64,000 bases of DNA from contig BCHX01000006.1 of NCBI GenBank assembly GCA_001599755.1, positions 1,475,336 to 1,539,335 of the forward strand, read 5' to 3'. Below the pieces are notes generated by a model, which did no database searches, was not told the DNA's origin, and was given only the letters and a program-made list of their open reading frames with translations. Below, in pieces: positions 32,660 through 43,680 of the stretch. How positions within the stretch are numbered: position 1 is the first letter of the stretch; every line of letters starts with the position of its first letter. The position numbers were made by a program, and so were the translations under genes. The DNA is from Gliomastix tumulicola (Eukaryota; Ascomycota; Sordariomycetes; Hypocreales; Bionectriaceae).

Positions 32660-35032
32660 ATGAATGTAGGCGGCCGCAACCTGCGCAAGCGCAAGACGCC
32701 GCCTCCCGAACCCGCGCGACGCGGGAGGAATAAGCAACAACGGTCGAGAGGTAGCGCGGCCACCCGCAGCATAGCGCGCCATGAACCAGAACCAAAACTA
32801 GAACCGACCGAGGAGGAGGAGGGGATCTTATATGAGGAGGAGGAGGAGGAGGAGGAAGAGGAGGTAGACGAGGCAGACGATGACGAGGAGCCCGAAGCGG
32901 GCGAGATCGCGGTCGAGGCGCCAAGCTTCGCCGGCATGCCCAAGATGGCCATCTCAAGAAGGAACGCGCCCGGTCGCAGCATATCCCAGAGCATCGTAGA
33001 CATGACCTTCAACAGATCGGAGGTGTCTGGCGACTTCCCCATGACGCAGCAATCGCTAGTTCTGTCGGAGGGGCAGTCGTCCCAGCGCCGGTCACTCGGG
33101 CTCAACATCCATCAGCTGGAGAAGCTGGCGAGCGAGCTCATGACCAGCCTCGAGCAGAGCGCCCAGGACGGCGGCTTCCTCGTGCCGCGCGCCGCCTTTG
33201 AAGGCGCGAGGAGGCTGTTCCCCAAGGTGCAGGGCCTCAGCCAGCCCAGTCCGTTCATCGATCCGGATGAGTTCGTTAACGTCGAGCCCTCTCCCTCGAC
33301 CGGAGCCTCGGCGGTCGATATCGTACATCGCGTCAATCTGGTGACCGCGCTGGATATCATCTCGCAGCTCTTCGAGGACCCGATGAAGAGCAGGCACGAC
33401 GAGATCCTCCGCCCCATCGCCGCGCTCGACGACTACCTATACAAACTGATACTGCCCTTCGGCGACGAGGCTGCACGCGTCAACTTTGCCTTCGACCTGC
33501 GCGTCGTGCGCGCACTCGAGATGCTGCCGGGAGACGGACAGCTCAGGAGGCCCATCGTCCTGAGCACGTTCAACTCGGTTTTTTGCCTGGAACAAGAGTC
33601 ACCCGGCCAGGACAGTCAGCAGAAGCAGGACTTCTTGAAGTCCATGACCGAGGGCCCGTACCGGGAGCTCTGCCACCGCTCGAAGGACGACGTGGAGGTG
33701 CTCTGCGGAAGACGCCTAGTCGACATCGTCAAGCGCATCTTCCGCAACCGTCCCCCTACCGTGAGGGAAGTCGAGAAGGATTACAAGATGAAGACGGTCT
33801 TTGAGAAGCTCGTGGACTGGCTGTCCAAGGTATACTTCGACTCGGATCCGAAGAGAGAGGAGGGTGCGGACGACGTTGAGAAGCGCACGATCCGGCATCG
33901 AGACTACGTGGACCCTTTTGTTGCAGCAGATGCGGACTTCGCGACTCAAATTTCTCACCAGCTGTATGGCGACGAGGAGGCGTCCATCGCGTCCCTGCCT
34001 ATCGTTCGCCTGAGCGATGCCGACCCGTAAGTACCAGAATCACTCCTCTTCACTTTGAACTCGACACCCCATGTGGCAGACAAGCTGCCTCCTATATCCT
34101 TCCTCGAACACATGCACCGGGTCACTAACACATCTTATTCCAGGTCTCGAGCTACTATGTACAACAAGGATGCCCTAGCTGCTCTTCAGGACGACAGCCA
34201 GGGCGACGGACCCTCGGGATCATACACAATAGGCTCCGCACGGCGGCCCCGGAAGTCCGTCTACGACCACGAGAACGCCGACATCCTCGGCCAGCGCCCG
34301 TCCGAGACCAACGGCTCCCCAACAGCCTCGAGCTCCCACACCACGAGTCGACGCCAGCAGCGCCGATACCAGGGCAGAGATAAGATCGAAGAGGAATATG
34401 AAGAAGACGACGAAGACGACAACCCGTTCGAGGAGGACACACGCCCTCCCGATCCCCGGCGCCGGGCCATGGTCAACAGCAACCTCGCCCGCAACCGCAG
34501 CCCCCTCCCGCGCTCAGCCCGGCCCTCCTCCTCCTCCGCCGCCGCCCCGCGACAGCGCTATCCGTCCCCGCCGACAGTCACGGCAACCCAGCAGCAGCAA
34601 CAACAGTCCCCTCGGCCGCCGCCGCCGTCCTCCTTCGCCGCCATGCAGCTGGAGAAGCGCAAGATGAAGATCTCCCGCGCGGCCCTGGACCCGAGCCCGA
34701 CGGTCCGCCAGCGCTTCCCGTGGAGCGACAACGACAGCCACGCGCTCATCGACCTCATCAACCTCCGCCACGCCGCCTGGTCCACCATCGAGACGTGCGA
34801 CGGCGACCGCTTCGAGCACCCGCGCAACCAGCAGGCGTACCGCGATAAGGCGCGCAACATGAAGGTCGACATGCTGCTCACCGACGCCGTGCTGCCGCCC
34901 AGGTTCGACCTCGTCACGCTGGGCAAGAAGGAGATTGACCGTGTCCTCAGCTTCGGGAAGAACCCGCTCCGGAAGGAGAGGGACATCGACGAGTATGGCA
35001 GGGCCATCAATACAGAGCAAGCCGACGACTAG
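32660..35032 (+). CDS. TRF/Taz1-like telomere repeat-binding protein (TRFH-like region plus C-terminal Myb)
   Basis: 751 aa. Exons are 32660-34026 and 34144-35032 (phase 2 junction). The ATG at 32660 is the first in frame; the frame runs upstream only to TTG. The order is: a basic N-terminus (RNLRKRKTPPP); a long acidic run of glutamates; a helical region of roughly residues 130-350 that could be the TRF-homology dimerisation domain (LEKLASELMTSLEQ, DIVHRVNLVTALDIISQLF, FAFDLRVVRALEML); a Ser/Pro/Gln-rich linker; and a Myb domain at about 643-698 (RFPWSDNDSHALIDLI, with RDKARNMK at the end). RDKARNMK resembles the telobox of TRF1/TRF2 and Taz1. Proteins of this class coat double-stranded telomeric DNA, control telomere length and protect ends. 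The TRFH assignment is less certain than the Myb. A telomeric repeat in its own promoter suggests possible self-regulation. Confidence 0.8.
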
Positions 35033-35935
35033 CATCACACACAGTCTACGTTCCTTTTTATTCATGTATACTTATAGTCTGGTTCCTGGTTCCTGGTTCC
35101 TCGCTTTCGTTTATCATGCAGCTTATTCGCCGCACAGCGTTTATTTATACCATCATTACTGCAATGCAACACACGTACGTAGTCAAGCACCACGAATTCT
35201 CTGGCTTCTTCTCTTCATATCCATATCATTTGGTTCGAAGGCACTATCTCCCTGTGACATCCTACAAACAACAAGAACTCTGGACATATCCCAGCACCCG
35301 CTTCCAGGGGGACCAAGCCCCCAAAGCCAGCAGATGACAGCTCGTAGTCGCTAGTAGCTAGGTACTTAGCTTTCCTCCACTTCAAACTCCTCCCCTAAGC
35401 CCTTGTCAATGAGCTCCTGCAAATGGTCTGGTAAAAATCAACAGACAAGAAAGTAAAAAAGACGAGAGCCTTCAAAGGATTGTGAAAACCGGCCCGTAGT
35501 TCCCCCGTCATAAGAAACATCGAATAAAAGACAATCAGAAAGAAAAAAAAGGGGGGGGGGGGGTTGATGAAAAGTGCTCAACACCTGAGTACCGGCATAC
35601 GTGAAAAGAAATAACGACAAAGAGAAAATGAATAACAATCGCAGCGTGCGAGATTCGTCTTGAGAAGCATTCGTCTCCACCAGTCTTCCATCGAGGCCGT
35701 CCAGCAGAATAGTGGGAATGCTGCTGAGAAATTTGGGGGACAATACAAACAGAAAAGGGTATGCTGACTGAGTACATTGGCAAACAAGAAAAATAAAGAA
35801 GAAATTGGTCCGTGCAAAGAAAATTCCGTTGAGGTGGTTGGGTAATCGAGAGAGTGAGTGAGGCTGAGACAAAGAGGCGCCACAGAGGGGCAGAAAATGT
35901 CTGCCATCTGGGGGGGAAGCCCCAACTTGGCCTCT
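35033..35935. other. Convergent 3' regions, TRF-like gene / septin gene
   Basis: About 0.9 kb of AT-rich DNA between two convergent stop codons, containing an A8-G13 run at 35543-35563. I see no gene. Confidence 0.55.
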
Positions 35936-37540
35936 TTAATGTCGTCGGTAAGGGAGGTTCCTGTGCTTGAGTCTGTTGGTCCGCCATCCCTCGTACCACT
36001 GCTCTCGGCTAGCAACACGGAGGTCACCACGCCATTCACTAAAGACGGCCTCCTTAAGGCGAGTGAAGTCGCAGTGTTCCTCATTGTAGGGGTCTGCGAA
36101 ACCCCAAGGGAATTGTCGGCCAACCACACCAGGCTCATACAGGTCGGGACTAATAATGGAGAGCGGTAGGAAGGGCGTCTCTTCCTCGAGGCCATACTCA
36201 TCAACCCGATATCGGCGCACTGACTGAACAGAAAGGCGCTTCGAGTTCGGCGAAGCGGAAGCCGAGGGTCGAATGTCTCGCTCAATCTCGTCGCTGTCAT
36301 CCGCGTCGTCTTCAAACCCATCCTCTTCCTTCTCGTCGATTCGGCTGGAGGAAACGCTATTGCCATCCTCGTCGTCCAGGCCAAGAGCTTCGAGGGGGTC
36401 CATGTTGGATTTCTTCAGGCTGCTCCAGACTGCCTTCTTCAGGACATTCATGTGCTTCGTAGTCACGGTGTCGGCCTTGGAGATCACGGGAATGACGGTT
36501 GTCTTTCGCTGGAGTAGACGAAGAACTGGCATGTCAATGCCGTCATCCAAGGCACCAGACTCAATGCCGTTCGCGTGGTGGCCGTTTTGATGGAAGTTGG
36601 ACATCTTTCGTCCTGCGGCAATGTTGTGATCAAGGCGAGAAGGATCCAGGACCAGGAAGGCGGCATGAATGTGCGTGTCCCGGACGCCAGGAGATCGCAC
36701 GACCTTCATCTCCTCGGCAAACGTCTCCTCAAACTTGCTCTCGAGGAAGCTAGACATTTCTCTAAGCTGCAGGTCCACCAGGTTCTTCTCCAGGCCCTCG
36801 GAGTCCCACAGCGTCAGGCCAACACGTTCGCCATCAATCTCCGTCTCGAGGTAGTGGGGGATGAAGTTGCCCGAGGCAGGCGCGGGCATCTGGAAGTCGT
36901 CTTCGTCGGTCTTCTTGGATCGCTTCTTGGGGGGCAAGGCGAGCGCCGTCTTGAGGAACTCGAGGAAGGAAGTCTTGCCCGAGCCACGGGTTCCGAGGAT
37001 CAGAATGCTGGATAAGAAAAAGGCACGCGATCAGCTCGAGTTCTTCGATTACTGCAGCATTCGCCTCTGCGATCACAGGAATACTCACTTGAAGGGGGTG
37101 GGGTCCTTTCTTCTCCGGACGCGCCTGGGCGAATTGATGGTGCTGACGGCACTGCTGGCATAGCTGTAACGGCCCCTATGCGTCATGCTCTCAGTGCGAG
37201 CATATGGGTTGAACCCGTTGGTCGGGATGGGAGGCACCGGGACATTGCTCGTCAGGGCGTGGGGCGCCCTCATGGGCGACCTCGAGAGGGAGTCGGTCCT
37301 GGCGACATCGCCGTTGGCAGGCGAGTCCGGTCGCAGATCGGCGCCAAACGACTTGGAGAGCTGCTCGATGTGGTTGTTGGCGAACTCGGGCAGCTTGGGG
37401 GGCACGCGCGAGGCGGCGGCGCGCTGCTTCTCCAGCTCGGCCTCCCTAAGCGCCTGAGCCTTCTTCCCCTTGAAGTCGCTACTTTTGCTGCGTCGCAGTA
37501 ACATCCCGAAGCTGGATCGACGAGGCGGCTGGTTGGCCAT
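35936..37540 (-). CDS. aspE: Septin, AspE-like group of filamentous fungi
   Basis: GTP-binding cytoskeletal protein that assembles with core septins at septa, hyphal tips and branch sites. Exons on the minus strand are 37540-37089 and 37007-35936, giving 507 aa. The P-loop GTRGSGKT is at 156-163 and begins six residues after the exon junction. The switch II region is LWDSEGLEK, and the G4 motif is SKAD in VIPVISKADTVTT. Between G3 and G4 lies an Asn/His-rich insert, and after G4 comes a long acidic insert (DEKEEDGFEDDADDSDEIE) that is absent from core septins. The C-terminus lacks an obvious coiled coil, which fits the AspE group found only in filamentous fungi. The N-terminal 150 residues are basic and disordered (RRSSFGMLLRRSKSS) and might bind membrane lipids. 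GGGTTAGGG lies in the leader at 37547-37555. Confidence 0.88.
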
Positions 37541-39380
37541 GGAGGTGGGTTAGGGCTCGGTCTGGGTGAGCAGCGGGAAGGCTAAAGTACATGTATGAAA
37601 TTCGGGGGGTGTGAGGGAGAGGGTCCTGCTTCCTCCTAGCTTCTCCTTCTAGTACTGCTGCCGCTTCTTTGCTGTCAACCTGGAAAGCAGAGGGAAGCAC
37701 AAGCGACCCCTCTAGTGGAGTCTAATATGGGAATTGGGGAGGACGGAAACGCTATAGGACGGAAGCTTCGACTCGGTGCAGAGGCGGGTTGGATGAAATG
37801 ATTCGAGACTGCTGCTAGTCGCGCTGCTGGTTGGGCCAATCTCGCCAGGCTAAGTGTCGCACCTTCTCCCAGGGGGCGGTGGAGAAGAAGCCAATCGCAA
37901 CGATGATTTGGGTTTGCGGATGCGATTGACGGGCGGTATGACGGCGCGGGAGGAGAAGACTTGGGCGATGTTGAGAGAAGCGACTGGTCTTATCGAGTTG
38001 GCGCGTCCGCAGTCGCATTCGTCCCTTGGACAGAACCTGGATGGGGTGATGGATGCAGTTTGGCTGGAGGTGGACCAGGGACCGGGCAGCTTGAGACGAA
38101 CTGAATCGTGGCCGGGCACTAACAAAGGTACGGTACCTGGTGACAGTCCTGGTGGTGGGTGGTACGCCTCGACAGACACGCAGCCAGTTCAATGCTCTCC
38201 GGTCTTGGACGAGAATCCCACGCTTCACATCAGGCTGCGAGAGAACCAATTGTCGCAGACGGCGCGAGGAATTGAAACAAATAAATCTGCATGCACAATC
38301 TTTAACGTGCATGCTGGACCGAGTACCTGCGGCACTAGCGCCATGCACTGAGGATGGATCCCAGACAAGTCCCACACTCCCACACGATTGGGTGGCCCAC
38401 TGCCCGACTTGACCCAGCACTGACCTCGCTGCCCGAGTCCTGCTCCAGCGGCTTCGTCAGTGGCCTCAGCGCCCTCGATGCCCTGGAAGCCTTCAAAGTC
38501 CCCTCTTCCCAGTTCAGCGCCAGCCCATCGCGAACCCTGGCCCCAGCCCAACGGAGGGCGGTCCAGCTTCCGGCTGCAAAATTCACGCGACTCCAAACAG
38601 AACTGCCGACCAGACACCACCAGCTGATTCGGGCATCCCTCGTATCAGGGGCGCGGCAGGTCGCACAGGAGGACTTGTGCCACTGGGCAGACGTCTCACA
38701 GGCAGGATGGATGGACGCATGATTACGAGTCCCCGTCTCCTCCGAAGCGGCTATCTATTTATTGATGCCCAGCAAGCACCGCCGTCGGAGAGCAGCGCAC
38801 CGTCTCAAGCGAGGACGCGCCACAGTCGGACGGAAAGTTTTCCTGTACGCTGCCAAATCTTGCAATTCTGAAACATGGAGATCTTCTCACCCTAAAATTC
38901 GACGAGGGCTGCTCTTCCGTCCAATCCCAGGTCTCAGACTCGGACAGGGGGTTGGGCCGACTCCAAATCCTGTCCACTACTCTCCCCCTGTCAGCCCCTT
39001 TAACTTGCAGCGTGACAATGCAACAGCAAAGGAAAAAGCAACCCATTGGTGACTCGTGGCCCGGTCGCAAAGTCGTCGTATTGGCTGGCGATGGTGACAC
39101 AGAGGCGTGGCATCCGGGTGTCGAATCATGAACTATTGAACAGGTGGCTATATTTGTTTCTACCTATTACAGATGGATATTTCTACCTATTACAGATGGA
39201 TACAATAGTCTAACTCGTACACGTCGTCCCATAATGGAGAGCTTCTATACCTTCCTGTCCGAAACTCCCAACCGAACCTAGGCCCAAAGGATCTGTCTAT
39301 GTACCGTACATGTGACATGTAGATAAGAAAAGGGGAGCTGAAATATGATGTGTAGTGAGTAGAGAGATGGCCATGCTTGT
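37541..39380. other. Intergenic region upstream of the septin gene
   Basis: About 1.84 kb with the septin promoter and the 3' UTR of the ABC1 kinase gene. A 23-nt direct repeat lies at 39158-39203. Open frames here (for example 37815-38420 minus) overlap each other on both strands without conserved content, so I call no gene. Confidence 0.55.
39158..39203 (+). repeat. 23-nt tandem duplication
   Basis: TTCTACCTATTACAGATGGA plus TAT is repeated twice head to tail, at 39158-39180 and 39181-39203, about 180 bp past the stop codon of the ABC1 kinase gene. Confidence 0.85.
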
Positions 39381-41412
39381 TTAACCATCGAAGACGCCCT
39401 GCTGAAGCTCAATGCCGTATTCGGACGCCATCTCCTTCATGCGCTCCTCCATCGCGTCCTCCATACCACGCCCACTGCCCAACCACTGCCGCACCTTGTA
39501 GAAGTAGAAGGCGATGTCAGTCACCGTCATGACCGCCTTGAAGAGAGCGTGTCGCCATGCATTTCCGAACCGCTGCTGCCACGGGAGATTCGGGTCCTGG
39601 AATAGACTCCGGCTCGCCCATTCGCCCATCATCTTGATGCGGTTCACGGGCGAGCCCAGATACTGGTTGTTTCCTTGCACGATGCGCATGTTGCGCCCGA
39701 TGAAGATGAGCTCCTTGGGCCACTTGTCCTCATCGACGAGGATGTCACGAATACCCTGCTTCATCTTCTGCTGCATGGCATAGTGCCTTTCTGACGCCGT
39801 CATGTTTTCCATGCCCTCGTCAAACCGTGGCCCTCCTTCGTACGGACGCATCAGCGTCGCGCTGGCGAAGAGATCCGACGCCTTGATACCCCATTGCTCC
39901 GTGACCTTGGCGATCGTCTTGTTATCGAAGGTCATCATGGCTTTCCAGAACACACTGTACTGGTGCCGGAGCTGATCCGACATGTAGACGTACAGTCCGT
40001 GGTCGATGAGGACCAGCTCAGCCTTGCCGCTGGGCAGCCGGCGGATGAAGATGTTTCCAGGGTGAGGATCGCAGTGCACTACGCCCCATTTGAAGATCTG
40101 CGCCGAGAAGAGGTCGACCATGGTCGTCATGACCTCCTTGGTCGAGAGGCCCAGACCACCCCTACCCCGGGGACCCTTCCACTCTTGCCTCTCGGGCTTG
40201 ATCTTCTCCTCGTACGGTCGCGTCCGCAGCTCTCTCCGTGCCGCATTCAGGTCCAAGGGGGGCAGTGGAACACCTGCCCCCGGCGAGCCATTGCCGTAAC
40301 CTCCGAGCCATGTAGATGTCATGGCCTTCTTATCCCACAGCCTTACGCCCTCGATCCATTCGGTTGTCAGAACGCGCTTAGTGGTGAGATCCGAATGCAC
40401 CGTGGGAATGTAGACACGGCCCTTCAGAGTAGACTCCGAGTTCACCAGACGCCGCATCGTTTCTGAGTTCTTGGCCTCCTCCACGAAGTTCATCTCAAGC
40501 TCCAGTCGCTCCGTGATGAAGGGTACTAGCGCATAAAACGGGAGGTCAAACCACCACGAGTAGATGTAGGTCACGGCTCTATATCGAGTGGTAAGTAGAA
40601 GCGTTAGACCATGTCCTCGGGGCAACTTACTTGAAGGACCACATGTCCAGACCCCTCTGCTTCCCGATCTCGCGCTTCTGGACCTTGATGGCGACCTCTC
40701 GACCGTCTGGCAGCCTGGCCCAATGCACTTGAGCAACACTTGCGCTGGCCCTTGCCTTGCGCTCCATCACCCCCAGTCCCTCCCGACCGGTGAAGCTCAC
40801 CCCAAAGACCTCTTCCACACTCTTTCCGAAGTCCTCCTTGATGACGGCCTCCACGTCCCGCCAGTCATCCTGCGGGGCATCATCGAACATGCGCGCAAAC
40901 ATCTTCTGGAACTCGGGCGGCAGCACAGCGCTCTGCATCGCAACAGCCTGTCCGATCTTGAGGTATAGCCCTCCATTGTCCTGCAGCAGTTCAAACAGCC
41001 GCTGGGCATTGCGGTTGTGCAGGTCTTGTATGCCACCCGATATCCAAGGATCCGGCCGGAAGTTGAGCTTGTAGTCGATCGCGACGACGAGGCACGTGAA
41101 GAAGGTCCGGAGCGATCGCGTGAGGCCCGAGGCGTAGATCTGTCGGTCTCCCAGGTACACGACCCCGCCGGCAAGCGACAGCCAGACGAGCCGCCGCACC
41201 CATCTCCTGCTCTTCTTGTATTCCTTCGCGGCCTTGGGCACGCCGAGCTCGGCCGGTGAGGGGGGACGGAGTGGCTGGAACGGCCCGCCTCCGGACTGGA
41301 TGCCTCGTCGCGGGACCAGAAGAGACGGCACGCGACATCTCTGGGGCGCCGGTCTGGGCAGCAGCCGCAGGGGCGCGGTGCCGCGTCGGCTGAGTCTGCT
41401 CAGTGGAAGCAT
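39381..41412 (-). CDS. ABC1/ADCK (UbiB) family atypical kinase, probably mitochondrial
   Basis: 659 aa. Exons on the minus strand are 41412-40631 and 40578-39381, with a 52-nt intron. The N-terminus is Arg/Leu/Pro-rich without acidic residues (MLPLSRLSRRGTAPLRLLPR), like a mitochondrial presequence. A hydrophobic segment lies near residues 72-88. The family's KxGQ motif is KIGQ at 152-155 in NGGLYLKIGQ. The lysine of the nucleotide pocket is likely in VAIKVQ, the catalytic region is VVHCDPHPGNIF, and the metal-binding motif is LIDHGLY in place of DFG. Members act in coenzyme Q synthesis or distribution and mitochondrial lipid balance (Coq8, Cqd1, Mcp2/Cqd2). The sequence after KIGQ (LPPEFQKMF) does not let me assign it to one subgroup. 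It is not canonical Coq8, because an AAAS-type alanine-rich loop is not seen. Confidence 0.9.
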
Positions 41413-43680
41413 GTCGAGCTTCCCTTCCGTCGTGGGGAGCAGGCAGCTAAGGTTCGTGCCGTCAGAGGAGGGAAAGTTGAGCAGCCCGAGCGGAAGAGAC
41501 TTCTATTCTATGACTGCAGCTTTCGAGTGCGAATTCACCGAAGATGCCCTATCTCCGGAGTGGGGCCGGGGTTCAATGACGAATTCCCCCGCGGCCGAGT
41601 CTCCAAGTGGGTGACACAAAAGTTGTCTCCGCAAGGTATCGGAGCGACTGTGTCAAGTACAGTTTAGGCTTAGAGCAGGGGCTCGGTACTTGGTCTTAAT
41701 GCGGCATTCACTACTTCGGTGACCTTTCTTTTATGTCCTCCATTCGTGCCCAAAATCGGCTACCCTATACGGCACTCAGGAGCATATGGCCGAAGCATCC
41801 CGTCATCTTCTTGCTACTAGAGGCATTTATGGATTGTCCAAGACGGATGTTGAGTACCAAACGCGATGGTGTGTCTGACGCGGTAAAGATAGATGTGATT
41901 CCATTCTCTCTCTCTTTCCTTCCATTCACTTTGTTCTTTGGGAGGACTGCTAGTAGTTTGTCATTTGCATCTCTTGCCATTTGTGGATATCTGCAGATGA
42001 CAGCTCGGAACTCACCCGCACACGAATCTCATGCATACTAGCTCAAGATTGACGATGATCCTTCGCTACGTGTGCGTCAAGTACTCGAACGACGAGAACC
42101 GCAAGACAAACTGACGTGGCAATGAGATGCTTTGTACCATGCTCACGTGAAAGTAAGGTTGATGATAAGCTAGAACTCTCCTCCTTTCTTTGTGGCACGG
42201 TCCAAATGTGCAGGTTAGGTCATGTTGAGTCAGTTGTCGTCAACAGGGCGATCATGCCCTGCTATTGTCGAGGGTCGTCACAGCCGTGTCTCAGAGATGA
42301 CGGAACCAATTTCCTACGACGTCAATGCATACCTCAGCCGCTGCCAGGAGCAACGAATACCAAAATACCCATCAATTGAACTGTTCGCTCAGAAGCAGAT
42401 AGATAGACGGGCCTGCAGCAGCAATACGAGCCAGAGTCAATTGCAATATTGGCTGGGCACTATTGAGTTCCAAGGTTGACAGGTTGGCAGTGTGGGAGGG
42501 GAACCATCTCACGCAATATCGGTGGGACGATAACACTGGAAGGCACAGGGACAATCTCCGATTCCAGGACAGGGTTTGCGCCAACAAAGCCTTGCAGTTG
42601 CCCAGCATTCTGACGGCACAGTGCCCAATTTGCAGAAGCAGTGGCCCCCCCGCCTTGGGACTGGCATTGACGGGAACCAGAAAATCAGAACGTGAGAAAC
42701 CTTTGCACGACTGGCAGGCACAATCAACGTCTTGGCACCAGGGAAGCCCAGACTCCGTGAGACCCAATGGCACCAAGAGACAGCCGGTGGGGTGCCTTCC
42801 ATTGCTGGACGTGGAGAGCCACTAAATTCGCAGGATGGAGGCCTTCCCGTATCCACAAAGTGGGTGGGTGGTCTCTAAGACGCAATGCGCAGCGCCTCCC
42901 CGAGTTGAGGCATGACAACAAACACTCGATGGTCTGCGTCCTAGTCTCCAGCAGAGTTTGGACGGTGTGCTGGGACCGGAAGGTACACTGACGCGTTCCT
43001 GATATGAAGGCGGTGTTCCTGGTGAGGGGATAGGTAGTCGCTACCTTTAGGCTCAGAGACCGGCCAGTTGCCTGCCCAGTGATAACGAGAACTGATAGGG
43101 TTAGACCCCACTATTCCCTCTCTCCATCCACTGGACTGCCGCTAAGTGGTCGCTAAAGCGTGCGTACCTTGCGTCAGTTGGCCCTGGAGCCAATCTTGGA
43201 TCAAACCGCCCGCCCACTTGCAATTGCCTGCATCCACCAGACACCCTCAGCGTTGGATCCCTCCACTCCTCGCCCACCCGACTCTCTGTCTCTCTGCCCA
43301 CGATCATTCACTGCCGACCGCGACGTCCATTTCACACTCGCTCATCGATATCGCAACCGACAGTTTCGCACCCGACGCCGGAGTGTCTTCTCGGCACGCA
43401 CCGTCGCTCGCTACACGCTATTTTGGGGTTCTTCTGCTGGCACAGCGACGCTCAACGGCCGCCCACTCGAAACGAGGCGCAGACAGCCTCCCGCGACTTT
43501 TGAAACGGACATGACGACCACAACCAACCCAACACGATTTTTGGTATAACGCTCGAGTTTTCGATGTCGCGATAAGGGACCCTCGATTTCTAGACTACAC
43601 ACGGCTATTGGATTCGTCGTCGCAATTGGATACTTCACTCGGCGGCGGAGCACATCGCTGGCCGCGCAGCTGTCGCCATC
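41413..43680. promoter_or_regulatory. Divergent intergenic region, ABC1 kinase / palI
   Basis: About 2.27 kb between two divergent start codons, so it holds both promoters. TAGGGTTAG lies at 43097-43105. The last 400 bp are C-rich and look like the palI leader. I see no gene. Confidence 0.55.
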
